From assembly GCF_000002985.6 (NCBI RefSeq), contig NC_003281.10, forward strand, positions 1,550,001 to 1,614,000: 64,000 nt of DNA, read 5' to 3'. A program made the translations under genes and the position numbers. The first letter of the stretch is position 1, and every line of letters starts with the position of its first letter. Shown piece by piece: positions 23,301 through 33,468 of the stretch. Below the pieces are notes generated by a model. The model searched no databases and was not told the origin of the DNA. It saw only the letters and a list, made by a program, of their open reading frames with translations. This DNA comes from Caenorhabditis elegans (lineage: Eukaryota > Nematoda > Chromadorea > Rhabditida > Rhabditidae).

Positions 23301-26300
23301 GGTCTTTAGAAAGATGATGATGTGGAGGATTCGAGTTTTGAGTCGATTTGAAAAGAAATTTATAATTGAAAAAAATTTGAGCAAAAAATTATTTTTTTTT
23401 TCGAAAAAATGTTGATTTTGTCTATTTTGCTAAAAATTTTTGAAAAATTCAAATCTCTAACGCTTTCAGCTTTACAATGACCCCCATCATGCCCATTTTC
23501 CGTGCAGTTTGCGCTCCGACACAGCTGAAACCGGTGCTACAGTACCCCTCGTGGCGGGACCCAAAATTTTCAAAATCGATGGATCATGGGCATGATGGGT
23601 GTCATTTGGAAGCTGGTGATGTGGAGAATTCGAATTTCGAGTTGATTTTCATGTCAAATTTGAAATTGAAAAAAATTTTGAGAAAAACAAATTTTCAAAA
23701 AAAAAAAAAAATTTTTTTCAAAATTTAAAATTTTTCCAAATTCCAGGGAATGTTGGCATCATGCCAGTTCATGGATTCTGTCGGCCATTTCGGTCCATCG
23801 CCATTCCTCTTCCCACTCTACGGATGTGGAGAGCTCTCACAGTGCTTTTGCCGGCTGGCAGCAGTCTTTGGGAGCTTATATTGTCTGGGACGGCCTGTAC
23901 AGGCTATCGTGAAAAAAGATGGAAAGTTAGTGAAGAGAATAAGCGAAAAATCAATAGTTTCTGCGAAATTTGACCTAATTTTCAAGTCAAATTCCCAGCA
24001 AAACTAGTTTTATACAATATTCCGTGACTCATGTGTTTCTACCCAGATTGATGGCATAAAAACTGTTTTTATTCACATTTTCAGCCTTAAATTGTGCTGA
24101 AAATGTGAATAAATACCGTATTTCTGCCAACAATTTGACAATAGAGCACATTTGTCACTCGGAGATGCGGAAGCTATGCCCAAATTTTCAATTTGTCGGA
24201 AAACCAATTTTCTCAAAAATTTCCAGAATTACGGCTGTAATTGCCAATGGAGATCGTGTAAATTGTCGCTACATCGTGATGTCCCCGAGATTTGTCCCCG
24301 AAACTGTTCCAGCTAGTAGTACGCTGAAAATCGAGAGAATCGTCTATGCGACGGATAAATCGATTAAAGAAGCCGAGAAAGAACAGGTTCCGGAGCATTT
24401 TTTGGAGTTTTCCACCAGGAAATTCGATTTTCCCGCAAAATTCCACTCTAGAATTCAATTTCCCCGGGCTTCTAGCTCAATGTTACAATTTTTGGGGTTA
24501 CTGTAGCGCCAAAAGTACGTTGACCTCGGTGCTTGCGTACCTGAGACCGAATTTTACGAAATTGAGCTTAAATTGGCTGAAAATCATGTTCCGGGGTGAA
24601 TTGGCAACGGGAAATTCGAATTTCGCATTGAAAACCACCTTGGTCAACTGGTTTTCGAGAAAAATTTAATTTTACTCGAGAAACCAGTGCTCCTAGTTGA
24701 TTTTCAATGCAAAATTCGAATTCCCCGTTGCCAATTTACCCCGTAACTGAAATTTAAGCCAATTTGGGTTCAATTTCGTAAAATTCGGTGTCAGGTACGC
24801 AAACACCACGGGGGCATCGCGTACTTTTGGCGCTACAGTAACCCCGAAAATTTCAAAATTGAGCTAGAAGCCTGGGAAAAAATAATTCTAGAGTGAAATT
24901 TTGCGGGGATTTCGAATTTCGTATTAAAAATCCGAAAAAATTTTCAGCTAACCCTCCTCAATCTGGCATCTCTCCGGCCCGACGCCGCAGTCTCACGGCT
25001 TGTTGAAGTGGGCTTTGAAGCCTGTACGGCTCCGAAAGGACACTGTAAGCCCCCACGTTTTTTCCTAGAAAAATAAAGATTTTTTTTTTGCAGTTCTGGT
25101 GCATGCAACGGGTACCCAAGAAGGAGAAACAAGTGTCAAGACTATTGCAGAGAAGATTTTTGAAAAAAATGGTGATTTTCGCGGAATTTTTAGGGGGAAA
25201 TTTTGAATTTCCACTACCGAAAACCTATTTTTCGCTTAAAATTTGAGAAACTTTCATGGAAAAGTCATTTCCAAGTGAATTTTCCCTAATTTTAGGTGAA
25301 AAATTCGAATTCTCCGCTATAAAAAACCTATATATCCCCACGGGGAATCGAACCCTGGACCTTTTGCTCCAAAGGCGAGCCGCTTAGCCACTGCGCCACG
25401 CGTTGCAGCTAACCAGTGATGCATGTTGCACCCCGTGGCGCAGTGGCTAACAGGCTTGACTTCGGAGCAAATGGTCCCGGGGTTCGAGTCCCCGCAGTGG
25501 TGTATAGGTTTTTCATAGCGAACATTTCGAATTTTTAACTTAAAATTCGCAAAAATTGAGTTACAACCTAGTTTCCTGAAATTTTCGCTCGAAAATGATA
25601 CAAAATCCATTTTTTTGAACTATTAATATATGTTAAGCTTCAAAGTTCTAAAATAGAGACTCCAAGAGTTGAAATCTCAGCAAGGATTCAGTGAAATTTT
25701 GAGAAAAATTATTTCCAAGTGAATTTTCCCCAATTTTAAGTGAAAAATTCGAATTCTCCGCTATAAAAAACCTATACACCCCCACGGAGAATCGAACCCC
25801 GGACCTTTTGCTCCAAAGGCGAGCCGCTTAGCCACTGCGCCACGCGTTGCATCACGCGCCGCTGGTTCGGCGCACCGGTGGCGCAGTGGCTAACAGGCTT
25901 GACTTCGGAGCAAAAGGTCCGGGGTTCGAGTCCCCGTGGGAGTATTTAGGTTTTTCAGGGCGGAGATTTCGAATTTTTCACTTAAAATTCGCGAAAATTG
26001 GCTTGGAACCCGGTTTTTCTTTAATATTTTTGAGTTTTTCGATTTTTCCTAGAAAAATCGATATTTTTTCTGCATTTCAGAAGTGGAACCCTACTGGAAG
26101 ATGAGCTTCACCGCGAATTCCATGAAATTCGACACCGCCGGAGCCGAAAATGTCGTCGTCGCGCCGCCAGTTGATGCGAATTTACACTATGCTAGTGTGG
26201 TGGAGGAGGTTAGGGCGAAAGAACGATGAAAATTGGATTTTTGAGCTGAAATTGAATTAGAAATTCAAATTAGAAAAAAAAATTTCGAAAAAATATAAAA

Positions 26301-26539
26301 ATTAAAAAAAAAAAATTTTTTTGAAAAATTTTTCAGAAAATTTTTTTTTTCGAAAATTTTTTTGAATTCAATTTTTATCGATTTTTCTGAATTTTAAACA
26401 CCTGCTATATATCCATTTTTTCCAGTGCCGCCAACTATTCTGCACAACTTGGCCCGAGCTCGACTTTTTGCCAAGAGCCATGAAAAAAGAGGAGGAAGAA
26501 GAGGAAGAGCCGGAAACTGAAGAAATTGCAGAAAATTAA
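20324..26539 (+). CDS. rep-1: Rab escort protein (REP / CHM family)
   Basis: Eleven exons: 20324-20439, 21424-21493, 21544-21774, 22553-22704, 22800-23007, 23747-23925, 24227-24386, 24948-25044, 25094-25171, 26081-26208 and 26426-26539 (TAA). They encode 510 residues, shorter than human CHM/CHML (about 650), mainly in the linker and tail. Seen: the N-terminal nucleotide-fold motif VVVLGTGLPEAILASACAR (GTGLPE at 15-20), NEYYGGDWSSF at 40-50, SIDLVPKILLSKGAM at 125-139, and FGPSPFLFPLYGCGELSQCF around 274-293 with CRLAAVFGSLYC following. These are the sequence-conserved regions shared by REP and Rab-GDI. The acidic C-terminus (KKEEEEEEEPE) is typical of REPs. REP binds newly made GDP-Rab and presents it to geranylgeranyl transferase II in the cytosol. 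Being longer than GDI and matching CHM through SIDLV..L separates it from GDI. Confidence 0.96.
20600..21365. repeat. Three family A repeats in rep-1 intron 1
   Basis: Copies lie near 20605-20755 (CGCCACGAAAACTCCTCGGG variant), 20915-21065 and 21210-21360. The first is nearly a perfect inverted repeat. The intron 20440-21423 shows nothing else. Confidence 0.75.
21950..23620. repeat. Family A repeats in rep-1 introns 3 and 5
   Basis: Copies lie near 21955-22120, 22260-22420, 23165-23305 and 23465-23615. The pairs within each intron are adjacent and mostly the same length. The coding exons at 22553-22704 and 22800-23007 lie between the two pairs. Confidence 0.75.
24020..24860. repeat. Family C and inverted family B copies in rep-1 introns 6-7
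   Basis: A family C copy lies at 24025-24190 (intron 6). In intron 7, family B copies at about 24470-24620 and 24700-24860 are mutually inverted (GCGCCAAAAGTACGTTGACC against GCGTACTTTTGGCGCTACAG). They form a hairpin of roughly 400 bp whose loop contains ACCAACCTT/CCTTGGTCAACTGG-like palindromes. Confidence 0.7.
25301..25533. repeat. tRNA-like palindrome 1 (rep-1 intron 9)
   Basis: A minus-strand tRNA-like unit (about 25337-25405) and a plus-strand unit (about 25431-25502) face outward from a short centre. Each has an A-box-like GTGGCGCAGTGGCTAA (the minus copy reads TGGCGCAGTGGCTAAG) and a B-box GGTTCGAGTCC or GGTTCGATTCC. Outer flanks are inverted copies of CGCTATAAAAAACCTATA. Confidence 0.8.
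25741..25985. repeat. tRNA-like palindrome 2 (rep-1 intron 9)
   Basis: The same layout as palindrome 1: outer flank GAATTCTCCGCTATAAAAAA, an inward minus tRNA-like unit, a central ACGCGTTGCATCACGCGCCG, then a plus unit with GGTGGCGCAGTGGCTAACAG and GGGGTTCGAGTCCCC. The 60 bp before palindromes 1 and 2 are also shared (TTCCAAGTGAATTTTCCC), so one is a local duplicate of the other. Confidence 0.8.
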
Positions 26540-26755
26540 TTGAAAATTCGAGTTTTCCATGTAAAATTACCCCCAGACTCCCGTTTTTTTTGGCGATATT
26601 TCACTTTTTTGTGCATTTTTTGTAAATATTTGAAGAATATTTAACCATTTTTCATTGATTTTATCGATTTTTTCTGGGTTTCCAGCCTATTTTTTTACTT
26701 ACTTTTTGAACATTTTTAATCATTTCAGCCCAAAACCCCCTCATTTTAAGCAAAA
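26540..26755 (+). promoter_or_regulatory. rep-1 3' UTR and likely trans-splice region of the next gene
   Basis: 216 bp between the rep-1 stop and the next ATG. It is U-rich and ends in TTAATCATTTCAG at about 26716-26728, 27 bp before the ATG. That is a typical trans-splice acceptor. Spacing and orientation fit a two-gene operon with SL2-type processing, but the splice leader cannot be seen from DNA. Confidence 0.5.
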
Positions 26756-29700
26756 ATGGACGAAGAAGTAGTGTTAGAATTGGCGTCCCAACAAGCCATC
26801 AAGTTTTTGCTCGCCGAGCCAAAATTTGCGGAAAAATGGCAGATGGAGATAGCGAAAGGACTGAGGGAGGACTTAAAGGTGAGATTTCTACAAAAAATTT
26901 AAGAAAAAACTTCGAAACCCCGAGGTTTTTACGAAAAAATCCATTTCTAGGCAGATTTCCATAGATTTTAAGTAAAAATTCGAAATCTCCGCTATAAAAA
27001 ACATAAATACCTCCACGGGGACTCGAACCCGGGACCTTTTGCTCCAAAGGCAAGCCGCTTAGCCACTGCGCCACCGGTTTCCCAGCCAGCGGCGCGTGCT
27101 GCACCGGTGGCGCAGTGGCTAAGAGGTTTGCCTTTGGAGCAAAAGGTCGGGGGTTCGAGTCCCCGTGGGGGTATTTAGATTTCCTATAGCGGAGATTTCG
27201 AATTATTCACTAAAAATTAAGGAAAATCTACGGGGAAATGGGTTTTTTTGGTTAATTTCTCATATTTTAATAGATTTTTGGTAAAAAATTCGAAATCTCC
27301 GCTATAAAAAACCTATATACCACTGCGGGGACTCGAACCCCCGACCTTTTGCTCCGAAGGCAAACCTCTTAGCCACTGCGCCACCGGTGCAGCACGCGCC
27401 GCTGGCTGGGAAACCGGTGGCGCAGTGGCTAAGAGGTTTGCCTTTGGAGCAAAAGGTCGGGGTTCGAGTCCCCGTGGGGGTATTTTGGTTTTTTATAGCG
27501 GAGATTTCGAATTTTTCACTTAAAATTAAGAAAAATATGCAGGGAAACTGAATTTTTCGGGAAAATCTAGCTTTTCAGATTTTTTTTTCAATTTTTTAAA
27601 TAATTTTTTTGCAGAACCCCTCCACGTCAACTACCTCCTCAAATCCCGCTGTAACATCAATAGAGTCCACGTGCTCAGAGCTGACGAGCACAATACAATA
27701 CGTCATCGACACTTTCGAGGCGCAAGTAGACCCCCGAAATTGCTACATTTCCCCGGGAAAAGCTGGAAATCGCGACGCCGCCGCACTTTTCGAGGCGGGA
27801 CTCCGCGTGGAAAAGCTCGCCGGGCTGGATATGCAGAGCTCCGCCGCGATGACGAAAAATGAAGAAAATTGCATGCAGTGAGGGATTTATATCGATTTTG
27901 ACTTGAAAATTCGAATTCCCCGCCTCAGATTACCCCTGTGTAACTGCATTTTGAACTCGAAAATTCAAAATTTTCGAATCCTGCCGGGTTACTGTAGCTC
28001 CAAAAGTACGCAAACACCGAATAGCTCGGATTTTGCTGAAAATTGATGGCTAGGGGTATTTTGGCGCGCGGAATTCGAATTTCTTATAGAAAATCTAAAA
28101 AAATCCCAAAAAAAATGGTTTTTTTCAGCATTGGAGCCGCCTGTCGACGTGTCAGCCAAGTGCTCAAATCGTTTGGTAAACGGTTTCAGGGGTTGGTTTT
28201 GGAGCATTTTTTACATGGAAAATTTTGGAAAATTTTGGAAATTCGAAAAACAATTTTTTTAGGATTAAAAAAAATATTTCGAAAAAAAAATGTTTTTTTG
28301 GAATTTTTTTCCAAAATTTTTTAATTTCAAAATTTTCAATTTATTAATTTTCAGCCAACCCTCACTGGAAATTCAATCGATTCTCCCAATCATCCATCGC
28401 CTCTGCCGTCTATTCTACACAATTTCCCACGAAATTTGCAGATTTTCTACGAATTTTCGGTCGAAAGACCGGAAATTACTGAAAACTTGCGGAAAATCGA
28501 TAGAAATCGCGGCGAATGAGTTCAATTTGCGGATTGTCGCCGAAATTGAAATGGTACGGGAAAAAAGCGGCGGCGAAAAATCGATAAAAATCAATAAAAC
28601 CAAAAAATTAGCACAAAAACTTTAAAAATCAATAAAAATTCACTGCAATATCGAATTTTATTCAAATTTATCAAAAAATCAATGGAAAATTAAAAAAAAA
28701 ACCGGTTAAAGTATCGATTTTCACAAATTCTGTTCAGAAAATCGATAAATATTGATTTTTTCGGAAATCTTCAACAAGTCAATAATTTTCCATGAAAATC
28801 AAAAAAATCGAACAAAAATCGATATTTTATTGATTTTCTGAAGTTTCCTCCAAAAATCGATAAATTTCCGAATATCGATTTTTAAGAAATTGATTTTCTC
28901 TAAATTTTACTAAAATTCGGTGAATTTTTGTTAAAATTGCACGAAAATCGAAAAAAAAAATTTTTTTTTTTTTTGAAAATGTCAAAAAATATATTTTATC
29001 GATTTTCTCAATTTCCCCCAACAAAAATCAATAAATCGCCAAAATTTCAGATCGAAAATCATCTGAAATTCGATGAAAAACGCCGAGAAAAACGTCCACC
29101 ACCGCCCACGCATCAGCACCGCCCGTCAAACGGCCACGTTTCTTCCATGACACGTCATCAGCGCCACCTTGCCACGTCGATAAATGACGTCATCAACGGG
29201 CGCCAAGTGACGTCATCGATGAGCTCAGAGCTCGTGAGACGGGCGATGCCACGTCATCCGCCCGGCGGAATTGCCACGTCGATTGTCAGCGAGCATCGCG
29301 GATATCTGATGGATGATAACTTGAAAAAAGTATTGGTTTTCAGAAATTTTTGGCAAAAATCGAAAAAAAATCGATCTTTTCTTTTCTCAAATCGTGCCAC
29401 TAATCACGGTAGTAATCTGGTTCATCACAGTTAAACTTTTTCTCGTCACTGAAGATGAACTGAAACCAAAAACTGGGCTTGAATGTTTATACCGTAATCC
29501 TCACTTGTCTTCAGTTAGTTCCCTGACTGATTTTAGCAAACTGAATACGGTTTTGGCGGTTTTTTTTTGGTAATGAATGGAGCCTTTCTTAATTTTCGTC
29601 TTTTATTAAACTGAGACTTCAAAAGAACATGTCGTACGGCTTCAACAGACACTGCCAGGTTCATCTCGCTCCTACTTTTCGAGCAAGTCACTGTTCAATT

Positions 29701-30767
29701 GGATGCTCGACGAACGATTTTTCGCTTGGGTCTGACAGAAAGAAAAGGTGTGCGACCAGAAGACTTTTTTGTGCAATAAGCGGCAGGATTGGAAGCATAT
29801 CGAGTGATCATATCTCTCGAAAGTTTCAAATCACGAAAAATCTGACGATTCGAGAAGCCTTGAGATAATTTGGCACAATTTGTCCTTTTTCGTAGTCAGT
29901 TGAAGTTATTCCACGACCCATAGCTGTAAAAGCACAAACGAACATGAAACTTAACGTTTAGCAAAAAAAATTGCAAAGAAAACGAAAAAAGAAAACGAAA
30001 ACCAAGGGTGGCCGTATCATTTTGTGGATTTTTTTAATATGGTTTTTCATGAAAAAATGGTTTATCTTTTTTCTGAACGGTTCAGGTATATTTCCAATAC
30101 TTATCTGAAAGTAAGTTAGTACAGCGAACATTTTCACAAGAAACTATGTTTTGCTATCTCAACCCAGTTTTGAGTTATACCAAAATTTGGGGGTGGCCGT
30201 ATCATTATGTGGAGCACTGTAGATTTTTTGATTTTTCAAAAAAAAAATCGATATTTCGCCAGGTGGAATATCGATTTTCTTATTTTTTCGGAAAAATCGA
30301 TATTTCGCCAAGTGGATTATCGATTTATTGATTTTTTCAGAAAAATCGATATTTCGCCACGTGGATTATCGATTTTCTGAAAAATTATAAATCGCTAGTT
30401 AGTCAGAAGTTTATTGATTTTTTCCAACAAAAAAAAATATCGATTTTCTCACCTTTTTCGTTGAAAATCGATAATTTTTTGATGTTTTTAAATCGATTTT
30501 TCCCCAAATTTTGCGTAAAAATCAATAATTTTACAGGCACGTCAACGCATCGCCCATGTTCATCCAAAACGACGCATCGGGCACGTGGCGCTGGATCTGA
30601 ATATCGACAAAAATTCGAGTTTCGCTCCGCCGCCGCCGCCGCCACTGCAAAAAATCAATAATGACGGCGTCGACGACGATGATGATGATGATGACGTCAT
30701 CATGCGTTCAGCACGGAAAATGACGGAATTGGTGTTGGCTGATATGCGAAAATCTATGAATTTTTAA
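26756..30767 (+). CDS. Unrecognised 385-residue protein with acidic and proline tracts
   Basis: Six exons: 26756-26878, 27615-27877, 28129-28191, 28355-28553, 29051-29329 and 30537-30767 (TAA). I do not recognise the family. Residues 1-41 look helical (ASQQAIKFLLAEPKFAEKWQ). Exon 2 encodes a Ser/Thr-rich linker, then TIQYVIDTFEAQVDPRNCYI and a further helical stretch. Exon 4 encodes a helical, cysteine-containing segment (SILPIIHRLCRLFYTISHEI). Exon 5 is basic and His/Pro-rich (EKRREKRPPPPTHQHRP). The last exon has PPPPPP and eight consecutive Asp before a helical C-terminus (SARKMTELVLADMRKSMNF). No signal peptide or membrane span is seen; a nuclear or cytosolic regulator is a guess. The exon 3 donor was set at 28192 (GTTGGT) because the stronger-looking GTAAAC at 28176 gives an early stop in exon 4. 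Confidence 0.82.
26971..27215. repeat. tRNA-like palindrome 3 (intron 1 of the 26.8 kb gene)
   Basis: Flank TCTCCGCTATAAAAAACATA, a minus unit (B-box on plus reads GGGACTCGAACCCGGGACC), centre TTTCCCAGCCAGCGGCGCGT, then a plus unit GGTGGCGCAGTGGCTAAGAG ... GGGGGTTCGAGTCCCC and an inverted flank. The putative anticodon stem-loop TTTGC-CTTTGGA-GCAAA is intact. Confidence 0.8.
27283..27520. repeat. tRNA-like palindrome 4 (intron 1 of the 26.8 kb gene)
   Basis: The same layout as palindrome 3. Its centre, GCACGCGCCGCTGGCTGGGA, is the inverse of that of palindrome 3, so copy 4 is copy 3 in the opposite orientation. The plus unit ends GGTCGGGGTTCGAGTCCCCG, a perfect 5-bp T-stem with a 7-base loop. 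Confidence 0.8.
29370..30223 (-). mobile_element. Truncated, dead Tc1/Tc3-like transposon
   Basis: Minus-strand conceptual translation of about 30000-29370 gives, in shifting frames with internal stops, an HTH region (LKLSRDMITRY...NPAAYC), SVRPKRKIVRRASN and then FIFSDEKKFNCDEPD with WHDLRKEK. These follow the order of Tc1/Tc3 transposases (the catalytic-domain hallmark is SDEKKFNLDGPDG). The C-terminal part of the catalytic domain is missing. On the right, GGGTGGCCGTATCATTATGT and GGAGCACTGTA at about 30187-30221 look like a terminal repeat. A second phrase GGGTGGCCGTATCATTTTGT lies at 30005. The insert lies in the last intron of the 26.8 kb gene, antisense to it. Confidence 0.78.
30225..30385. 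repeat. Short tandem repeat, about 60 bp unit
   Basis: Three units of AAAAATCGATATTTCGCCA followed by GGTGGAATATCGATTTTCTT or close variants. It is related to the ATCGAT-rich repeats at 33.5-34.6 kb. Confidence 0.75.
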
Positions 30768-30849
30768 TTTTTTTTAAAATTTGTCAAATTTTGCGCCAAT
30801 GTTTTGTTTTACGTGTGTCGATTTACGGGCATTTTGTATGAAGATTTTT

Positions 30850-33170
30850 TGAAATTGTTTCGCAGTTTTTCCTAAATACCTGCATTTTACAGATTTTCAT
30901 AACAAAAATCGATAATTTCCTACGTTTTTCGTAGATTTTTATGGGAGTTTCAAAATTGTGATTTTTTGCCATAAATTGTCCATTTTTGCCACTTTTCAAT
31001 AGTTTTTGACGGGTGAAACCTAGATTTTCCGAATTCAGCATACACGAATTGCCCGTTTTTAACAAAATTAGACAATTTTTTATTTTTGCCCAATTTTGAT
31101 TTTTCAGCCATCTAATGACTGTCCTTTTTTTTGGGCAAAAAAATAATTTTTTGGAAATTGTACAAAACTAGAATATTCTGAAAAAGTGCATTTTCGAAGT
31201 ATCTTAAGATCAATTTTGAGTCCTCTAACTATAAAACTAACCATTTTATGGGAGTTTCAAAATTGTGATTTTTTGCCATAAATTGCCCATTTTTGCCACT
31301 TTTCAATAGTTTTTGACGAATGAAACCTAGGTTTTCTGAATTCAGCATACATGAATTACCCTTTTTAACAAAATTAGACAATTTTTTATTTTTGCCCAAA
31401 TGTGATTTTTTTTGGGCAAAAAAATAATTTTTTGAAAATGTACAAAACTAAAATATTCTGAAAAAAGGCAATTTTTAAGTATTTTAGGATCAATTTTGAG
31501 TCCTTTAACTATAAAATTGCCCATTTTAACGGAATTTCAAAATTGTGATTTTTTTGCCATAAATTGTCCATTTTTTTGCCCATTTTTGCCACGTTTCACT
31601 AATTTTTGATGGATTAAACCTAGTTTTTCTGAATTCAGCATACACGAATTGCCCGTTTTCAACAAAATTAGACAACTTTTTATTTTTGCCCAAATTTTTT
31701 TAAGCCATCTGTCCTTTTTATTTTTTGGGCAAAAAAATAATTTTTTGGAAATTGTACAAAACTACTAGAAATTGAAAAAGGGCAATTTTTAAGTTGTTTA
31801 GGATCAATTTTGAGTCCTCTAACTTCAAAATTGCCCATTTTAACGGAATTTCAAAATTGTGAATTTTTGCCATAAATTGCCCATTTTTGCCACTTTTTAA
31901 TAGTTTTTGATGGGTTAAATCTAGATTTTCTGAATTCAGCATACATGAATTGCCCGTTTTCAACAAAATTAGACAACTTTTTATTTTTGCCCAATTTTGA
32001 TTTTTCAGCCATCTAATGACTGTACTTTTTTTGGGCAAAAAAAATGTTTGTTTTTTGGAAATCAAACAAAACCACTATATTCTGAAAAGGGGCAATTTTT
32101 TTTAGTGTTTAAGGATCAATTTTGAGTCCTCTAACTTCAAAATTGCCCATTTTAACGGAATTTCAAAATTGTGAATTTTTGCCATAAATTGCCCATTTTT
32201 GCCACTTTTTAATAGTTTTTGGTGGGTTAAATCTAGATTTTCTGAATTCAGCATACATGAATTGCCCGTATTCAACAAAATTAGACAACTTTTTATTTTT
32301 GCCCAATTTTGATTTTTCAGCCATCTAATGACTGTACTTTTTTTGGGCAAAAAAAATGTTTGTTTTTTGGAAATCAAACAAAACCACTATATTCTGAAAA
32401 GGGGCAATTTTTTTTAGTGTTTAAGGATCAATTTTGAGTCCTCTAACTTCAAAATTGCCCATTTTAACGGAATTTCAAAATTGTGAATTTTTGCCATAAA
32501 TTGCCCATTTTTGCCACTTTTTAATAGTTTTTGATGGGTTAAATCTAGATTTTCTGAATTCAGCATACATGAATTGCCCGTTTTCAACAAAATTAGACAA
32601 CTTTTTATTTTTGCCCAATTTTGATTTTTCAGCCATCTAATGACTGTACTTTTTTTGGGCAAAAAAAATGTTTGTTTTTTGGAAATCAAACAAAACCACT
32701 ATATTCTGAAAAGGGGCAATTTTTTTTAGTGTTTAAGGATCAATTTTGAGTCCTCTAACTTCAAAATTGCCCATTTTAACGGAATTTCAAAATTGTGAAT
32801 TTTTGCCATAAATTGCCCATTTTTGCCACTTTTTAATAGTTTTTGGTGGGTTAAATCTAGATTTTCTGAATTCAGCATACATGAATTGCCCGTTTTCAAC
32901 AAAATTAGACAACTTTTTATTTTTGCCCAATTTTGATTTTTCAGCCATCTAATGACTGTACTTTTTTTGGGCAAAAAAAATGTTTGTTTTTTGGAAATCA
33001 AACAAAACCACTATATTCTGAAAAGGGGCAATTTTTTTTAGTGTTTAAGGATCAATTTTGAGTCCTCTAACTACAAAATTTGCCCATTTTAACGGAATTT
33101 CAAAATTGTGAATTTTTGCCACTTTTTAATAGTTTGTGGTCCGAAAAAAAAATTCAAAAAAATTGTTTAT
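30850..33170. repeat. 312-bp tandem repeat array
   Basis: It fills the gap between two convergent genes. The phrase CAATTTTGAGTCCTCTAACT or a close variant recurs near 31211, 31491, 31804, 32116, 32428, 32740 and 33052. The last four intervals are exactly 312 bp and those copies are nearly identical, while the left copies are diverged and shorter. Each unit carries GCAAAAATTGGGC-type motifs and its inverse. A 91-codon frame repeats on the minus strand with the unit and is not regarded as a gene. Confidence 0.93.
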
Positions 33171-33468
33171 AAATCAAAATATCCCGATTTTTCAATAGAA
33201 AAATCACACACACACAAAATTAGGTGAGAAAGTAACCCGTAAAATGCCCAAAAAAATCGATAATCCAAACAAAAACAACCGGTACTAAAAGGGGGCGGAG
33301 CCTAGATTGGTGGAGGCGGGGTTTGCATCACAGGCGGTACTAACAATTCGAGAAACTAGAAATCGATATATGTAAGCGGAACAAAAAAATCGATAATTTG
33401 GTGAGAATTAGAGATCGGGGGAAATGGGGAGAAATGAGAAATTTATTGATTTTTTTCTGTAGTGGATA

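Noticed and set aside
25317..27104. Frames with AVAKRLAFGAKGPGFDSPWG-type peptides
   Set aside because: These come from reading the tRNA-like units as protein; A and B boxes and palindromic layout explain them.
28129..28191. Alternative donor GTAAAC at 28176 in the unrecognised gene
   Set aside because: It shifts the frame and gives a stop about 38 codons into exon 4, while the GTTGGT donor at 28192 keeps all later exons open.
32102..33001. Three 91-codon minus frames in tandem
   Set aside because: They repeat exactly with the 312-bp DNA unit and have no similarity to proteins; best read as a satellite array.
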